Notes under the pieces: model-generated
What the model was told of the DNA's origin: nothing
The model's database searches: none
What the model saw: the letters and a program-made list of their open reading frames with translations, nothing else
NCBI RefSeq assembly: GCF_004362805.1
Contig: NZ_SNYF01000005.1
Span: 921,049-954,698 of the forward strand
Length of the DNA: 33,650 nt
DNA from: Algoriphagus boseongensis
Lineage (GTDB): Bacteria; Bacteroidota; Bacteroidia; Cytophagales; Cyclobacteriaceae
Reading direction: 5' to 3'
Part shown: positions 17,808-26,480 of the stretch, piece after piece
Layout: each line of letters starts with the position of its first letter
How positions within the stretch are numbered: the stretch's first letter is position 1
Translations under genes and position numbers: made by a program

Positions 17808-19514
17808 TTAATTTTTCTTCACTGCTTTTCCCGCACCAGAGTCATCATCTAAATGCATCTCTCCAAGCTCTGGATTTAGACCAATAGTATGTTCATTTAA
17901 CCATTTTTCTTGATTGATTGGTGTATACCTTCCCTTGGCTTCAACCGGGAAACGAATTTCCTGTCCTGGTTTTACGGGCAGTACTTCATTGTTTTTTACT
18001 ACGATAACCCCATTCACAATTACATAAGGAATACCGGTGGTAGGGGTACCATGCTCGCCTACTTTGAAGCTTGAATTATCTGTAATGGAAAGAGGATTAA
18101 AAATGGTGATGTCCGCAATTTTTCCAACTTGAATTCTGCCGCGTTCCTTCATGGCTTCAAGCCCGGTATCTCCCAAGTGTTTGGCTGGCCAGTAACTGGC
18201 TTGCGATATAGTAAACATCAATGGCACACCCTGTTCGCGAGCCAATCGGAATGCAGCACCATGCGAGCCAGAGGTACGAGGGTGGCCTCGGTATTCAGTC
18301 CAATCCGCATCCCATGGCAATAAAGTACCGTCTGCACCAACGCCTGCCATCGCATCACTCGCAATAGTCATGTGAGGAATTGCCAACCAGTGATTCATCC
18401 ACGCTTTTCGATAGGGGAATTCGACCACAACTGATCTTCCCGGATCTTTTTTCATCAATGCAGCATACGTTTCGTTGGTAAGGTATTGATCATCAACAGG
18501 GTCGTAGATGGTTTCTTCGTATTTATAACCACGTTTCTCCACCCATTCCGAAGGGCTTAAGAAAGCCGCTGTTATCGCTGTTGATCCGGCAGCATAAGGA
18601 TAATACTCAGACCACATATTCAATCCTTTTTCTCTTGCCAATTGCAATTTTTCTTCAATTTCCCACCAGCCATAATCATTATTATGTGCCATCAATAAGG
18701 GAGCGTCTAACAACATTGCATTGGTAAACACCTCGTCGAAGGCTATTGGAGCTTCAGTGGGTGTTTCTGATATAAGATGATACCTGGTATGAACGGATGT
18801 AAGACGGCCATAGTTAGCGCCGGCCCGTTGTGCGGTAAAAAGCTCGTAGCTGGTCATTCCCTTAGCCATATATGCGCCGGGCACAGCAACACCAATGGCT
18901 CCTTGTCGAAGATCTTCATCCATTAAAGCCATCACTTTATTCATTTCCTCGATAGAGGAATTAGTATCTGCCCAACCTTGAACGCCATCTGTCAAAGCTT
19001 TGGCTGCATAAGTTGGAACAGTAGAAAAATCGACTGGACCGCTAAGTTCAGCATCAGGATCATGAACAGCCATTCTATTAAATAACAAGCTGGCTGTTGT
19101 ACCGTAGTTGACTTGCCACCCCGTCTTTGCTTTTTCGTCGTACCACGCTTTTACATTGAACGAACCGGCTTCAAGATCCATACCTGTAGTGACACCGTCT
19201 CTTAATGCCATTTTGGTAGCGAACACGTCGGTTGCATGATAGTGGGTGTCAATAAAACCGGGGGCAACAACATGTCCAGTAGCATCAATGGTTTCTTTTC
19301 CAGAAATTTCAGCTTCAGTGATAATCGCAATTTTACCGTCTTTAACACCGACGTTTCTGATACCTTCAAAGTTGGTCTCCGGGTCCATGACGCGTCCATT
19401 AAGGATGACGACGTCAAATTCCTGATTCGGATCTGCCTCTTTTTCAGTGCTTGCCTGATTACAGCTGCTTAAAATAAGTACAGAAATCAAGAGGGTTAAA
19501 AGTGATTTATTCAT
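17808..19514 (-). CDS. D-aminoacylase-type amidohydrolase lipoprotein (copy 1)
   Basis: The protein has 568 residues from the chosen ATG. The frame extends 43 codons upstream, but only the 19514 start gives the lipoprotein signal MNKSLLTLLISVLILSSC with Cys18, which matches copy 2. Metal-binding residues are H91-x-H93 (FIDTHYH), His in TSVHTRYH, His in LMAHNNDYG and Asp in IASDAMAG. MDLEAG replaces the usual Cys motif. The C-terminus is about 25 residues longer than copy 2. It probably removes acyl or peptide groups from D-amino acids in the periplasm. The small protein gene ends 13 bp upstream, so both appear to be in one transcript. Confidence 0.85.
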   Translation of the reverse strand: MNKSLLTLLISVLILSSCNQASTEKEADPNQEFDVVILNGRVMDPETNFEGIRNVGVKDGKIAIITEAEISGKETIDATGHVVAPGFIDTHYHATDVFATKMALRDGVTTGMDLEAGSFNVKAWYDEKAKTGWQVNYGTTASLLFNRMAVHDPDAELSGPVDFSTVPTYAAKALTDGVQGWADTNSSIEEMNKVMALMDEDLRQGAIGVAVPGAYMAKGMTSYELFTAQRAGANYGRLTSVHTRYHLISETPTEAPIAFDEVFTNAMLLDAPLLMAHNNDYGWWEIEEKLQLAREKGLNMWSEYYPYAAGSTAITAAFLSPSEWVEKRGYKYEETIYDPVDDQYLTNETYAALMKKDPGRSVVVEFPYRKAWMNHWLAIPHMTIASDAMAGVGADGTLLPWDADWTEYRGHPRTSGSHGAAFRLAREQGVPLMFTISQASYWPAKHLGDTGLEAMKERGRIQVGKIADITIFNPLSITDNSSFKVGEHGTPTTGIPYVIVNGVIVVKNNEVLPVKPGQEIRFPVEAKGRYTPINQEKWLNEHTIGLNPELGEMHLDDDSGAGKAVKKN

Positions 19515-19527
19515 AATCCGAGTGTTT

Positions 19528-19806
19528 TCAAGTACTAATATTCTCTTTGATGTAAGATGGAGCCCAAATAAGGGAGATAAGTGCCAGGCGATGGTCGTAG
19601 AATATATTGATGATGCCACATAATTGGGCCTGATCAAGGACATTTACGATTATTGAAGTGGAAACCTTTCCTTCACCGATATCATCCACGCTTTCCACTA
19701 TCCCCTCAAAGAGATCCAGCATATTCTTACCTATGTTCCCAAGGACCCTGATTCGATACGTGCCAGGGCCTGAAAACTGAATAGTATAGGTATGTGGATG
19801 AGACAA
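19528..19806 (-). CDS. small conserved protein linked to a MalT-like regulator
   Basis: The protein has 92 residues and no signal peptide or membrane segment. Near its start is HTYTIQFSGPGTY; its second half has the motif LDQAQLCGIINIFYDHRLALIS, a pattern I recall (DQAxLxGxLxxxxDLxLPLLS) in small proteins that often stand next to MalT-like LuxR regulators. Such proteins may modulate the regulator or bind a ligand; the function is not established. No ATG is available; TTG at 19806 is the only plausible start. It lies between the LuxR gene (115 bp upstream) and D-aminoacylase copy 1 (13 bp downstream). Confidence 0.65.
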   Translation of the reverse strand: MSHPHTYTIQFSGPGTYRIRVLGNIGKNMLDLFEGIVESVDDIGEGKVSTSIIVNVLDQAQLCGIINIFYDHRLALISLIWAPSYIKENIST

Positions 19807-19921
19807 GGTGCTGAAGGTTTGATCACCTCAAAAGTATTGATCGAAATCCATCAGCAATAGCCACTAAAGTGGACATTTAATAAAGAGAAGAGATATGGAG
19901 TATGATTTTTGTCAGGGTTTA

Positions 19922-22639
19922 CTACCCGGGTAATAAATCGAGTTCCTGAGCCCTGCGGACCGCTGCCATTCGATTCTTGACATAAAGTTTCTGGTAAACC
20001 CTGTAGAGATGTTTTTTAACGGTTTCTAGGGAAATGGATAATTCCTCTGCTATATCCCCATTATTGGCCCCCCGGGAAACTAACGAAAGAATTTCCAACT
20101 CACGTTTTGACAAATCTGAGTTAGATCTTTTAGGCTTTATTATATTATCAGAGCCTATTTTAAGGGAGTAATGTTTCTCTTCTTCAAAGGCCTGTAAAAG
20201 CTCCAAGACGTAAGCGTTATCTACCTGGTCTTCAACTATTTCCTTCAATAAAGGAAGGATAGCCCTACCCAGATCTAGTAAGGCACGCTTATTCTTTAAA
20301 TTTTTTGACAGCGTCAGGGCTTCTTGCAATGGGGTCTTTGCAGCCTCATACTGGGATTCCCCTGCATAAATTATTGCCTGAAGCGCAAGGCACTGAATAA
20401 GCATATTTTTTTTGTGAAACTCCCTGGCCTTTTGTGTTAAACCTTGAAGAAGGTCCTTTCCTTTTTCCTCCATACCAGTTTGAATAAAGAGCTTTACCTG
20501 GGTTAATTCTGGTATGTAATAGTACCAAAAAGTAGGTTGTAAGTTGAAGTTTGCGAATGGTGAAATAGCTATCGCACTATCAATATCACCCTTTCTAAGA
20601 AACAATTCAACTTGAAATGCTTTTACCAATCCCTTAATCGATTCCTGGCCAAATTCATTTGCCAGTATTTCGCAGTGAACTATTTCCCGGTCTAATTCCT
20701 GCCATCTTCCTGCAGCCATGTCCGAAAGACACTTTATAAAGTAAAGGTTCATAATCCCTAAGGGCCAATCTTTATAACGGTGTTTTTTTACATCTTCGTG
20801 GTATGACCCGATTTTATCGAGACGGTTCGTCATGTATTGAGAAGCGGTTAAACAATATGCACCTATCATCCAGGCAGCTGGGAATACCTCTGGGGCTATG
20901 AACGTTTTCAGGGCTTCGCCATCAGTCGCCATCAGGTCTGTATTACCTTCCAGTAAATGAATTATACATCTTCCCTGCAATAAGCGCATCTTATAAAATG
21001 GATCCGAAGACGCTAATTTCCTGAACTCAGTATCCAGTTTCTCCAATGCCCTGTCTTTGAAACCTTTGATGGACAGTGCCATGGTATAATAGGCGACTGA
21101 GTAGTCACGTTGAAAATAGTGTTCATCCCCGGGGATGAACTCCATGGCTTTCTCCGCATGAAAGAGTGTTCCCTCCATGTCCCCTGATTTGAAGGACATA
21201 ATATCCTTTAACGAGTGTAACTCACCAAGCAACTTCCTGTCATAGGGTTTGTGGGGATCCAGCTCTTTGGATAGCTCTTCGGCACGACGAGTATGTTTTG
21301 CCAAATCCGTAATATTACCATAATAGTTCTCCAACATTGCCGAACTAAGTACTATTTCCAAGGAATTATTCCTCGCCTGAGGGGGAAAAAGGGCGATAAA
21401 CCGATTCAGCCTTTGGATCCGATCCTGATTGAACAATTCAATTCGATGCCTTTTAAAAACTGCCACAGCAAATTGAAGATCCTCAGATCGAATTGCATTA
21501 ATCAGTGCTTCTTCAAACATTTGGTTTTCCTCGAACCAACCACTCGCTGCTTTATAAAGACGCTCAACCACTTCTTTGCTAAAATAACGTTCGGTTCGAT
21601 AATTCAGCTGGCTCTTGAATAAGTGGTGATATCTGTACCACTGGCCCGTGGAATCAAGTGGAATGAGAAAGAAATTTCGCTCCCTTGATAATAGTATAAA
21701 TTCCCCACTCCCGGATGGTGACAGGTCACTGTCATCAATGGCAGCTTCCATTGTTCTGATTAATTCCAATGAGAATTGATCCATCAAGGAAGTCAAAATC
21801 AGGTATTTTTGGATATTAATTGGCAAGCCCTTGTAGACAACTTCATCAAACAGATCCGAAATTATGGAATTGCTACTTGTCAGAGATGTCAGAATTTTTT
21901 CAAATGCAATCCCCTCATTTAATCCCATAAGTCCTACAGTGATACCTGTAATCCATCCTTCTGTATTCTGGATTAAGGACTTTATTTGTTCATCCGTAAT
22001 TGTGGAAGCAATTTTAGATCGAAGTTTTATTGCCTCCTCCGCAGTAAATGCGAGGTCCACCATTCTGATTTGAAGCAGCTTATTCTGTGCCCTTAGCCTG
22101 GCCATTTTAAATGGAGGGTCCCGTCGGGTCAGAATCACCAAATGAAATTTCTCAGGAGGAAACTGCAAAATTTCCTGGATGATTTCATGAATTTTCTGTT
22201 CTCTGATAACGTGATAGTCATCCAGGACCAAAACAAATGGCTCGTGGGATTCATCCAAATCATTGATCAGAAGGGCGGAAATTAAATGCGATGGCAGATC
22301 ACTTGCTCCCAGCAAAGATTCCAAATGGAAGGTTCTTTGCGGCCATTGTTCTTTGAATAAGGCAACTATATACGTTATGAAAACCTGCACGTCATTGTGT
22401 TCCTCATCAAGGGAGAGCCATCCGTAATTATGGCCCTTTTCTTCAATCCATTGGCTTACCGTTATGCTTTTGCCACAACCTGTTGAAGCAGAGACCAAGG
22501 TGAAAGGTGCAGAAATATTGGCTTCTAACCGTTCTATAAGAGCTTTTCGATTTACAAACTCTTTCCTTAAAGCAGGTTTGTAAAGTTTGGACTTCGCAAC
22601 GAATTGAGTTTTGGAAAAATTTTCCGGTGATTTATTCAT
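19922..22639 (-). CDS. MalT-like LuxR-family ATP-dependent transcriptional regulator
   Basis: The protein has 905 residues. The N-terminal STAND-type ATPase has Walker A at about 52-58 (SASTGCGKS), and Walker B is FVLVLDDYHVI. A winged-helix linker and a long TPR-like helical region (about 380-830) follow, with the C-terminal LuxR HTH in the last ~60 residues (SKRELEILSLVSRG; AEELSISLETVKKHLYRVYQ). In MalT, ligand and ATP binding drive oligomerisation and activation. By position it is the probable activator of the D-aminoacylase/beta-lactamase/porin genes downstream. The inducer is not known and would be informative about the island's substrate. Confidence 0.9.
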   Translation of the reverse strand: MNKSPENFSKTQFVAKSKLYKPALRKEFVNRKALIERLEANISAPFTLVSASTGCGKSITVSQWIEEKGHNYGWLSLDEEHNDVQVFITYIVALFKEQWPQRTFHLESLLGASDLPSHLISALLINDLDESHEPFVLVLDDYHVIREQKIHEIIQEILQFPPEKFHLVILTRRDPPFKMARLRAQNKLLQIRMVDLAFTAEEAIKLRSKIASTITDEQIKSLIQNTEGWITGITVGLMGLNEGIAFEKILTSLTSSNSIISDLFDEVVYKGLPINIQKYLILTSLMDQFSLELIRTMEAAIDDSDLSPSGSGEFILLSRERNFFLIPLDSTGQWYRYHHLFKSQLNYRTERYFSKEVVERLYKAASGWFEENQMFEEALINAIRSEDLQFAVAVFKRHRIELFNQDRIQRLNRFIALFPPQARNNSLEIVLSSAMLENYYGNITDLAKHTRRAEELSKELDPHKPYDRKLLGELHSLKDIMSFKSGDMEGTLFHAEKAMEFIPGDEHYFQRDYSVAYYTMALSIKGFKDRALEKLDTEFRKLASSDPFYKMRLLQGRCIIHLLEGNTDLMATDGEALKTFIAPEVFPAAWMIGAYCLTASQYMTNRLDKIGSYHEDVKKHRYKDWPLGIMNLYFIKCLSDMAAGRWQELDREIVHCEILANEFGQESIKGLVKAFQVELFLRKGDIDSAIAISPFANFNLQPTFWYYYIPELTQVKLFIQTGMEEKGKDLLQGLTQKAREFHKKNMLIQCLALQAIIYAGESQYEAAKTPLQEALTLSKNLKNKRALLDLGRAILPLLKEIVEDQVDNAYVLELLQAFEEEKHYSLKIGSDNIIKPKRSNSDLSKRELEILSLVSRGANNGDIAEELSISLETVKKHLYRVYQKLYVKNRMAAVRRAQELDLLPG

Positions 22640-22713
22640 CAGCGATCAACTTTATTATTCCTGTCGGGTAATTAGGCATTGTTTTTCTTTGGTTTAAAAT
22701 AATCTCAACCAGC

Positions 22714-22803
22714 TTACTTACCAATGTTTTTATAGATTTTTCCCTCTTTCATGTGGATAATTCGGTCAAAGTCACAACCCTTTTCTTGTCCAGAGTGACC
22801 AGT
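22714..22803 (-). pseudogene. C-terminal relic of an ABC-transporter ATPase
   Basis: A frame ending with TAA at 22714 reads HSGQEKGCDFDRIIHMKEGK and then IYKNIGK, the end of a MacB-like ABC ATPase (H-loop region through the DRIIHMKDGKI-type tail). The rest of the gene is missing. A second frame is also open here, so the identification rests on the motif. Confidence 0.5.
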
Positions 22804-22841
22804 GTTTTTCAAGTTATTAAAAAAGTAGTGTTTTTAGGGCT

Positions 22842-22929
22842 AGCCATTCTATTAAATAACAAGCTGGCAGATGTACCTTAGTTGACTTGCCGACCCGATT
22901 TTGCTCTGTCATCGTACCAAGCCTTTACT
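22842..22929 (-). pseudogene. relic of a third D-aminoacylase gene
   Basis: These 88 bases match 19068-19155 inside D-aminoacylase copy 1, with the first 27 bases of the alignment identical and about 85% identity overall. The translation reads VKAWYDDRAKSGRQVN, then an in-frame TAA where copy 1 has Tyr, then GTSASLLFNRMA. It starts three bases after the stop codon of the PCMD gene and has no further homology on either side that I can see. It is a remnant of a D-aminoacylase gene otherwise lost from this spot. Confidence 0.85.
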
Positions 22930-22932
22930 ATT

Positions 22933-24009
22933 TCACTTTTTATAGACCATTTCCACATCATCTATAATTAGGGTACTACCTATCGCTCCGCTAAAATTAG
23001 CACCATCGAAACTGGAGGAAGCCACAAAAATGATATGCGTTGGTAATACAAATGCAGCGGAATCGGAGCTAACATAAGCTTGATCAACGGGTTTCATATA
23101 ATCCGGGAATGTGCTATCAAGTTCACCGTAAGTAAATGGAATCTCTAAGACAATCATATCTGCCTGATTATTGCTACTTCTAAACCAAGCTGTAGCCAAA
23201 CGCTCTGTTTTACCACCTAATCTTATTTCCAAGAGCGCATAAATATCTAACATGTCGGGGTACCCTAATTCATTACCCTGTTTATCCTTATTTACTTCAC
23301 CAGCTTGGTACTTATATTTTAACCTCAGTTTCTCAGGTCTGCCACTAAAAGGAGTTCCAAAATCTATGGCGGCCTGTGGATTAGAGGGGTCAATTTTGTC
23401 CGAATCAAAAACACCTGTAAATATTGATCCAGCAGATATGGGTGCACCAAATGTGCCTGCCAGCCTACCATTGTCCAATGTAATCATTTGTGCAGCGAGA
23501 TTCCCATTTCCTAAATCAAATGGAACAGTTGCCAGTTTATTCAAAATCTGGGTGCCAGGATTGCCAGTTCCCCAAATTGTTGATGCAGCATCCTTTCCTG
23601 GCTCATAATAATCCGAACCCGTTTTATACCATTGATTGAGATTTCCATTGTTTAGCTGAGGAGTTGCGGATGCTACAAATGATGTGATGGTCCAGGTGTG
23701 CAAACTTCCATCCTCCGCCCTTACAAGAATCTGTTGAGGTTCTCGTAGGTCAAGTTTGTCCCCAACTTGCTTGTCTGCAGTGGCGAATGAAGATAGTTCC
23801 AAGCTTTGAATTGAGATGTTAGAAAGATCAACTCCTGCTGGGATTTCAACTTCTACGGTAAACTCATTGGTATTGATCACTGGATTGCTAGCCTGGTTGC
23901 TTACAACTATAGACTTGATATTCCCATAGTTTGATAAGCCAAAGAAATCTTCCTTGACACAGGAAAATAAAAAAATGGTAGAAAAGAACAGTATGCTATA
24001 TTTTTTCAT
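22933..24009 (-). CDS. PCMD-domain lipoprotein
   Basis: The protein has 358 residues with a lipoprotein signal (IFLFSC). An N-terminal region (about 25-120) resembles the DUF5018/Ig-like module seen before PCMD domains. The PCMD ('putative carbohydrate metabolism') domain runs from about 125 to the end; recognisable parts are NGNLNQWYKTGSDYYEPG, GTPFSGRPEKLRLKYKYQAG and the final STLIIDDVEM. The fold is a jelly-roll thought to bind glycans at the surface, without proven activity. It is last in an operon with an outer-membrane protein (12-bp gap) and porin 2. Confidence 0.82.
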   Translation of the reverse strand: MKKYSILFFSTIFLFSCVKEDFFGLSNYGNIKSIVVSNQASNPVINTNEFTVEVEIPAGVDLSNISIQSLELSSFATADKQVGDKLDLREPQQILVRAEDGSLHTWTITSFVASATPQLNNGNLNQWYKTGSDYYEPGKDAASTIWGTGNPGTQILNKLATVPFDLGNGNLAAQMITLDNGRLAGTFGAPISAGSIFTGVFDSDKIDPSNPQAAIDFGTPFSGRPEKLRLKYKYQAGEVNKDKQGNELGYPDMLDIYALLEIRLGGKTERLATAWFRSSNNQADMIVLEIPFTYGELDSTFPDYMKPVDQAYVSSDSAAFVLPTHIIFVASSSFDGANFSGAIGSTLIIDDVEMVYKK

Positions 24010-24021
24010 AATTGATGCTAT

Positions 24022-24813
24022 TTATCTTTTAGATCCAAAATAGTATGCCAGCCCAAGATTCAGGGAAAGAAGATCAATTTTGAAATCCACATTTTGCCTG
24101 ATCTCCCTTGATTCTACCCCATCATTGACCTTTTGGTCACGGACTTGAAGTTCATAGCCTAGCACATTCAGTTGAATCTCAAAGGCAAAGTTTTCCATAG
24201 CAAAAAAAGTAATACCGGGACTGATACCCACGCGGAAATTGAAATCAGATGAAAAGGTCTTATCTACCACATCAAGATCTTTAACAGTTCGTCTTAGTGT
24301 ATTGCCAAATCCAAAGGTCAACCCCACTTCCGTGAAAAAACTAAGGCGTTCATTGTCTGTCAGGGGCACAGAAGACCGAAAGTTTGGCGTAAATTCAATG
24401 CCCCTACTTATGGAATTTGATTGAAGGGTATCAGGTTCTCGAAAAACTTGTCCTTCAAATCTATTTTGGTAATACTTAAAATTTATCCCGGCCATTCCAT
24501 AATCGCCTGTATAATATCCCGCTCTCAATAAAAGGTCATAGTTGAGCCGGTCGCCGGCGATGATGTTTTCGAAGAGTCCTGTAGTATTGGTCGATTGCTT
24601 GTCTTCCAATCCAAATGCCATTCCTAAATAAATGTTTCTCTTTTTAAAAGGATGAAAATCCTTGTTGTAGTAACTGGACATCAATTCATATGGGGTAGAG
24701 TCATCCTTTTTATCATTCTCTTGGGCCAAGGAGTAGTGAGATAAAAAAAACACCAATACCACGACCACAGAGAGAGTCTTAGGCCGAATGGGAAATATGA
24801 AATTGCAATTCAT
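24022..24813 (-). CDS. outer-membrane beta-barrel protein
   Basis: The protein has 263 residues with a long signal sequence ending HYSLAQ. The mature part alternates hydrophobic and polar residues in strand-like segments, for example RNIYLGMAFGLED, YDLLLRAGYYTGDYGMAGINF and SLNLGLAYYFGSKR, as in small 8-10-strand barrels. It has no enzymatic motif. It lies between porin 2 and the PCMD lipoprotein on the same strand, so the three proteins probably make one outer-membrane uptake unit. The specific function is unknown. Confidence 0.7.
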   Translation of the reverse strand: MNCNFIFPIRPKTLSVVVVLVFFLSHYSLAQENDKKDDSTPYELMSSYYNKDFHPFKKRNIYLGMAFGLEDKQSTNTTGLFENIIAGDRLNYDLLLRAGYYTGDYGMAGINFKYYQNRFEGQVFREPDTLQSNSISRGIEFTPNFRSSVPLTDNERLSFFTEVGLTFGFGNTLRRTVKDLDVVDKTFSSDFNFRVGISPGITFFAMENFAFEIQLNVLGYELQVRDQKVNDGVESREIRQNVDFKIDLLSLNLGLAYYFGSKR

Positions 24814-24868
24814 TTATTTCTAAGAATTTTAGTTGATGCCATCAATTATAAAAATAACTAATGGTTGG

Positions 24869-24958
24869 TTATGTACTTGGGTTTCCTCCAATGAACTTAT
24901 AATATCTGATCATAAATTCTAAATCTACCTTGGTTTCATTAATCCGCAAGTACTCTAA
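24869..24958 (-). pseudogene. unidentified gene tail behind porin 2
   Basis: Starting at the last bases of porin 2 in another frame, 29 codons are open to TAA at 24869, reading LEYLRINETKVDLEF then MIRYYKFIGGNPST. The composition is protein-like, but no start codon is suitable and I do not recognise a family. It is probably the truncated 3' end of a displaced gene. Confidence 0.4.
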
Positions 24959-26232
24959 AACGTAAATTTCGCCATCATCTGGATTCGATTGCCTCTGCCA
25001 AACGCATCGTTGGAAGCTCTGCGAGCACCTGTCATATATTCGATACCGGTGGAAAAGTATGCCAGCGGAGTGTAAATTAGATTCACATGGCTAATGGCTC
25101 CATCCTTCAATGCAAATGGGGCGCGGGAAGAAGGAACATTCAACCAACCATAGGCATAGGAGAAATTGCTTGCCAACTTGTCACTCCAGTTATGTTTAGC
25201 ACCAAAAACAGCTGAAAATGATGGCATTCGTTCCAACTTACCATCTGCAGAAAGTACAGCGTTTGCATTACTTCCTGCAAAAGCCATAATGTTTTCACCC
25301 GAAGCCTGACCGTAGCTTACATTCCAGGTAAAAAAAGTATTTTTTCCAAAATACTGCCGTCCTGCCACCACAGCACTGGTCTGAAATGCATTCGGATTAG
25401 GCCCATTTGCACCACCACTCCAGCTTAACATGCCAATACTGCCGCCAAGAGCCAATAAACCTGTTTTCCAGCTGTAATCAAGTCTAATGGGTATAAGTGG
25501 AAGCTGATATATGGCTTTTCCAGGCAGGTTATTTGGATTTTCTATGCCAAGGAAGGAAATATGTTCTATAGCAACCGCTAACTTAAGTTGATCTGAAAGA
25601 TTCTTTTGATATCTAACCTGTGCTGCCCTTCCACCAAACAACGCGTCGCCGGCTGCAAAATCAATTAAATTGGGAATAGATTCCATGACGGAAAGCGTTG
25701 TCCAGGTTTGACCAATAATAAAATCTCCGGCGACGATATATGCATGGCGAAGTCGAAATTGATCCCCTTTAGAAAAGAAATCACCTTCAATGAAAAGCTT
25801 TAAAGGAACCTTACCTGTTGTTCTACGAACATCTATGTTAAAGCGAGTTTCCTTCAAAAAGAAGTTCATATATCCCCTGCTGCCGTACTCCGGTTGGCCC
25901 TCCACAGGAATGGTTGACATCAAAAACGAGGTAGGATCCAGTGTTCCGCTAAAATCATAGACTAGATCTGTTTTTACATATCCACCAACCTTCATTCGCA
26001 GCCCCGAGCCAAACATAGGCCAAGAACCGATAAATGAGTCTTGTACCAAATCTTCGCCTGTGTAAAGGACAACTTGCTCTTTACGGTCACCAGCCGGAAC
26101 TATCTTCTTACTTAGGTTTAATGAATCCCTCATTGTAGTATCGGCAGGCTGAAGGATCTGGCCATGGCTCAAATTGATAAAGCCTAAGATAAAGATCAAA
26201 GACAATGAAATGCTGTATTTCATAATTTTCAT
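24955..26232 (-). CDS. DcaP-like outer-membrane porin (copy 2)
   Basis: With the chosen start the protein has 425 residues, the same length as porin 1. The frame extends 25 codons further up, but MKIMKYSISLSLIFILGF is the first signal peptide. GGYVKTDLVYDFSG, TRFNIDVR, GQTWTTLSVMESIPN and FAAGDALFG match porin 1, and the last residues MMAKFTF end in the aromatic required for BamA assembly. It probably admits small anionic or peptide-like solutes. It is followed by an outer-membrane protein and a PCMD lipoprotein. An upstream conserved block (26341-26426) is shared with porin 1. Confidence 0.85.
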   Translation of the reverse strand: MKIMKYSISLSLIFILGFINLSHGQILQPADTTMRDSLNLSKKIVPAGDRKEQVVLYTGEDLVQDSFIGSWPMFGSGLRMKVGGYVKTDLVYDFSGTLDPTSFLMSTIPVEGQPEYGSRGYMNFFLKETRFNIDVRRTTGKVPLKLFIEGDFFSKGDQFRLRHAYIVAGDFIIGQTWTTLSVMESIPNLIDFAAGDALFGGRAAQVRYQKNLSDQLKLAVAIEHISFLGIENPNNLPGKAIYQLPLIPIRLDYSWKTGLLALGGSIGMLSWSGGANGPNPNAFQTSAVVAGRQYFGKNTFFTWNVSYGQASGENIMAFAGSNANAVLSADGKLERMPSFSAVFGAKHNWSDKLASNFSYAYGWLNVPSSRAPFALKDGAISHVNLIYTPLAYFSTGIEYMTGARRASNDAFGRGNRIQMMAKFTF

Positions 26233-26340
26233 ATTTAATTTATTATTCACTAAGACCGAGAAAGCCAAGACTATCCAATTTGGGTTCTTATATTTTTGTG
26301 TCAGCATTATTATTTTTTTATTATATGGTGGTTATATAAA

Positions 26341-26426
26341 GATTAGCTAAAACTTGATACTACAATTCTTCTATTTGGTTAATAATTACTTTTAACTTGA
26401 CATATTAAATTCTTAAAAAAATAGAT
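26341..26426 (-). promoter_or_regulatory. conserved upstream block of porin 2
   Basis: This segment aligns with 12951-13035 ahead of porin 1. CTAAAACTTG and TACAATTC are shared, and the TTG-n4-TACAA element (26354-26365) corresponds to the perfect inverted repeat of the porin 1 block. It lies about 110 bp from the start of porin 2, compared with 18 bp in porin 1, so the leader lengths differ. Confidence 0.55.
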
Positions 26427-26480
26427 TTGATTTTCTCTTTTTAACATATCTAGTTTATTACTATAATCTTTAAGCAGTTA

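Noticed and set aside
19515..19643. Extended N-terminus of D-aminoacylase copy 1
   Set aside because: It overlaps the small partner gene and would bury the lipoprotein signal that copy 2 also has at the start.
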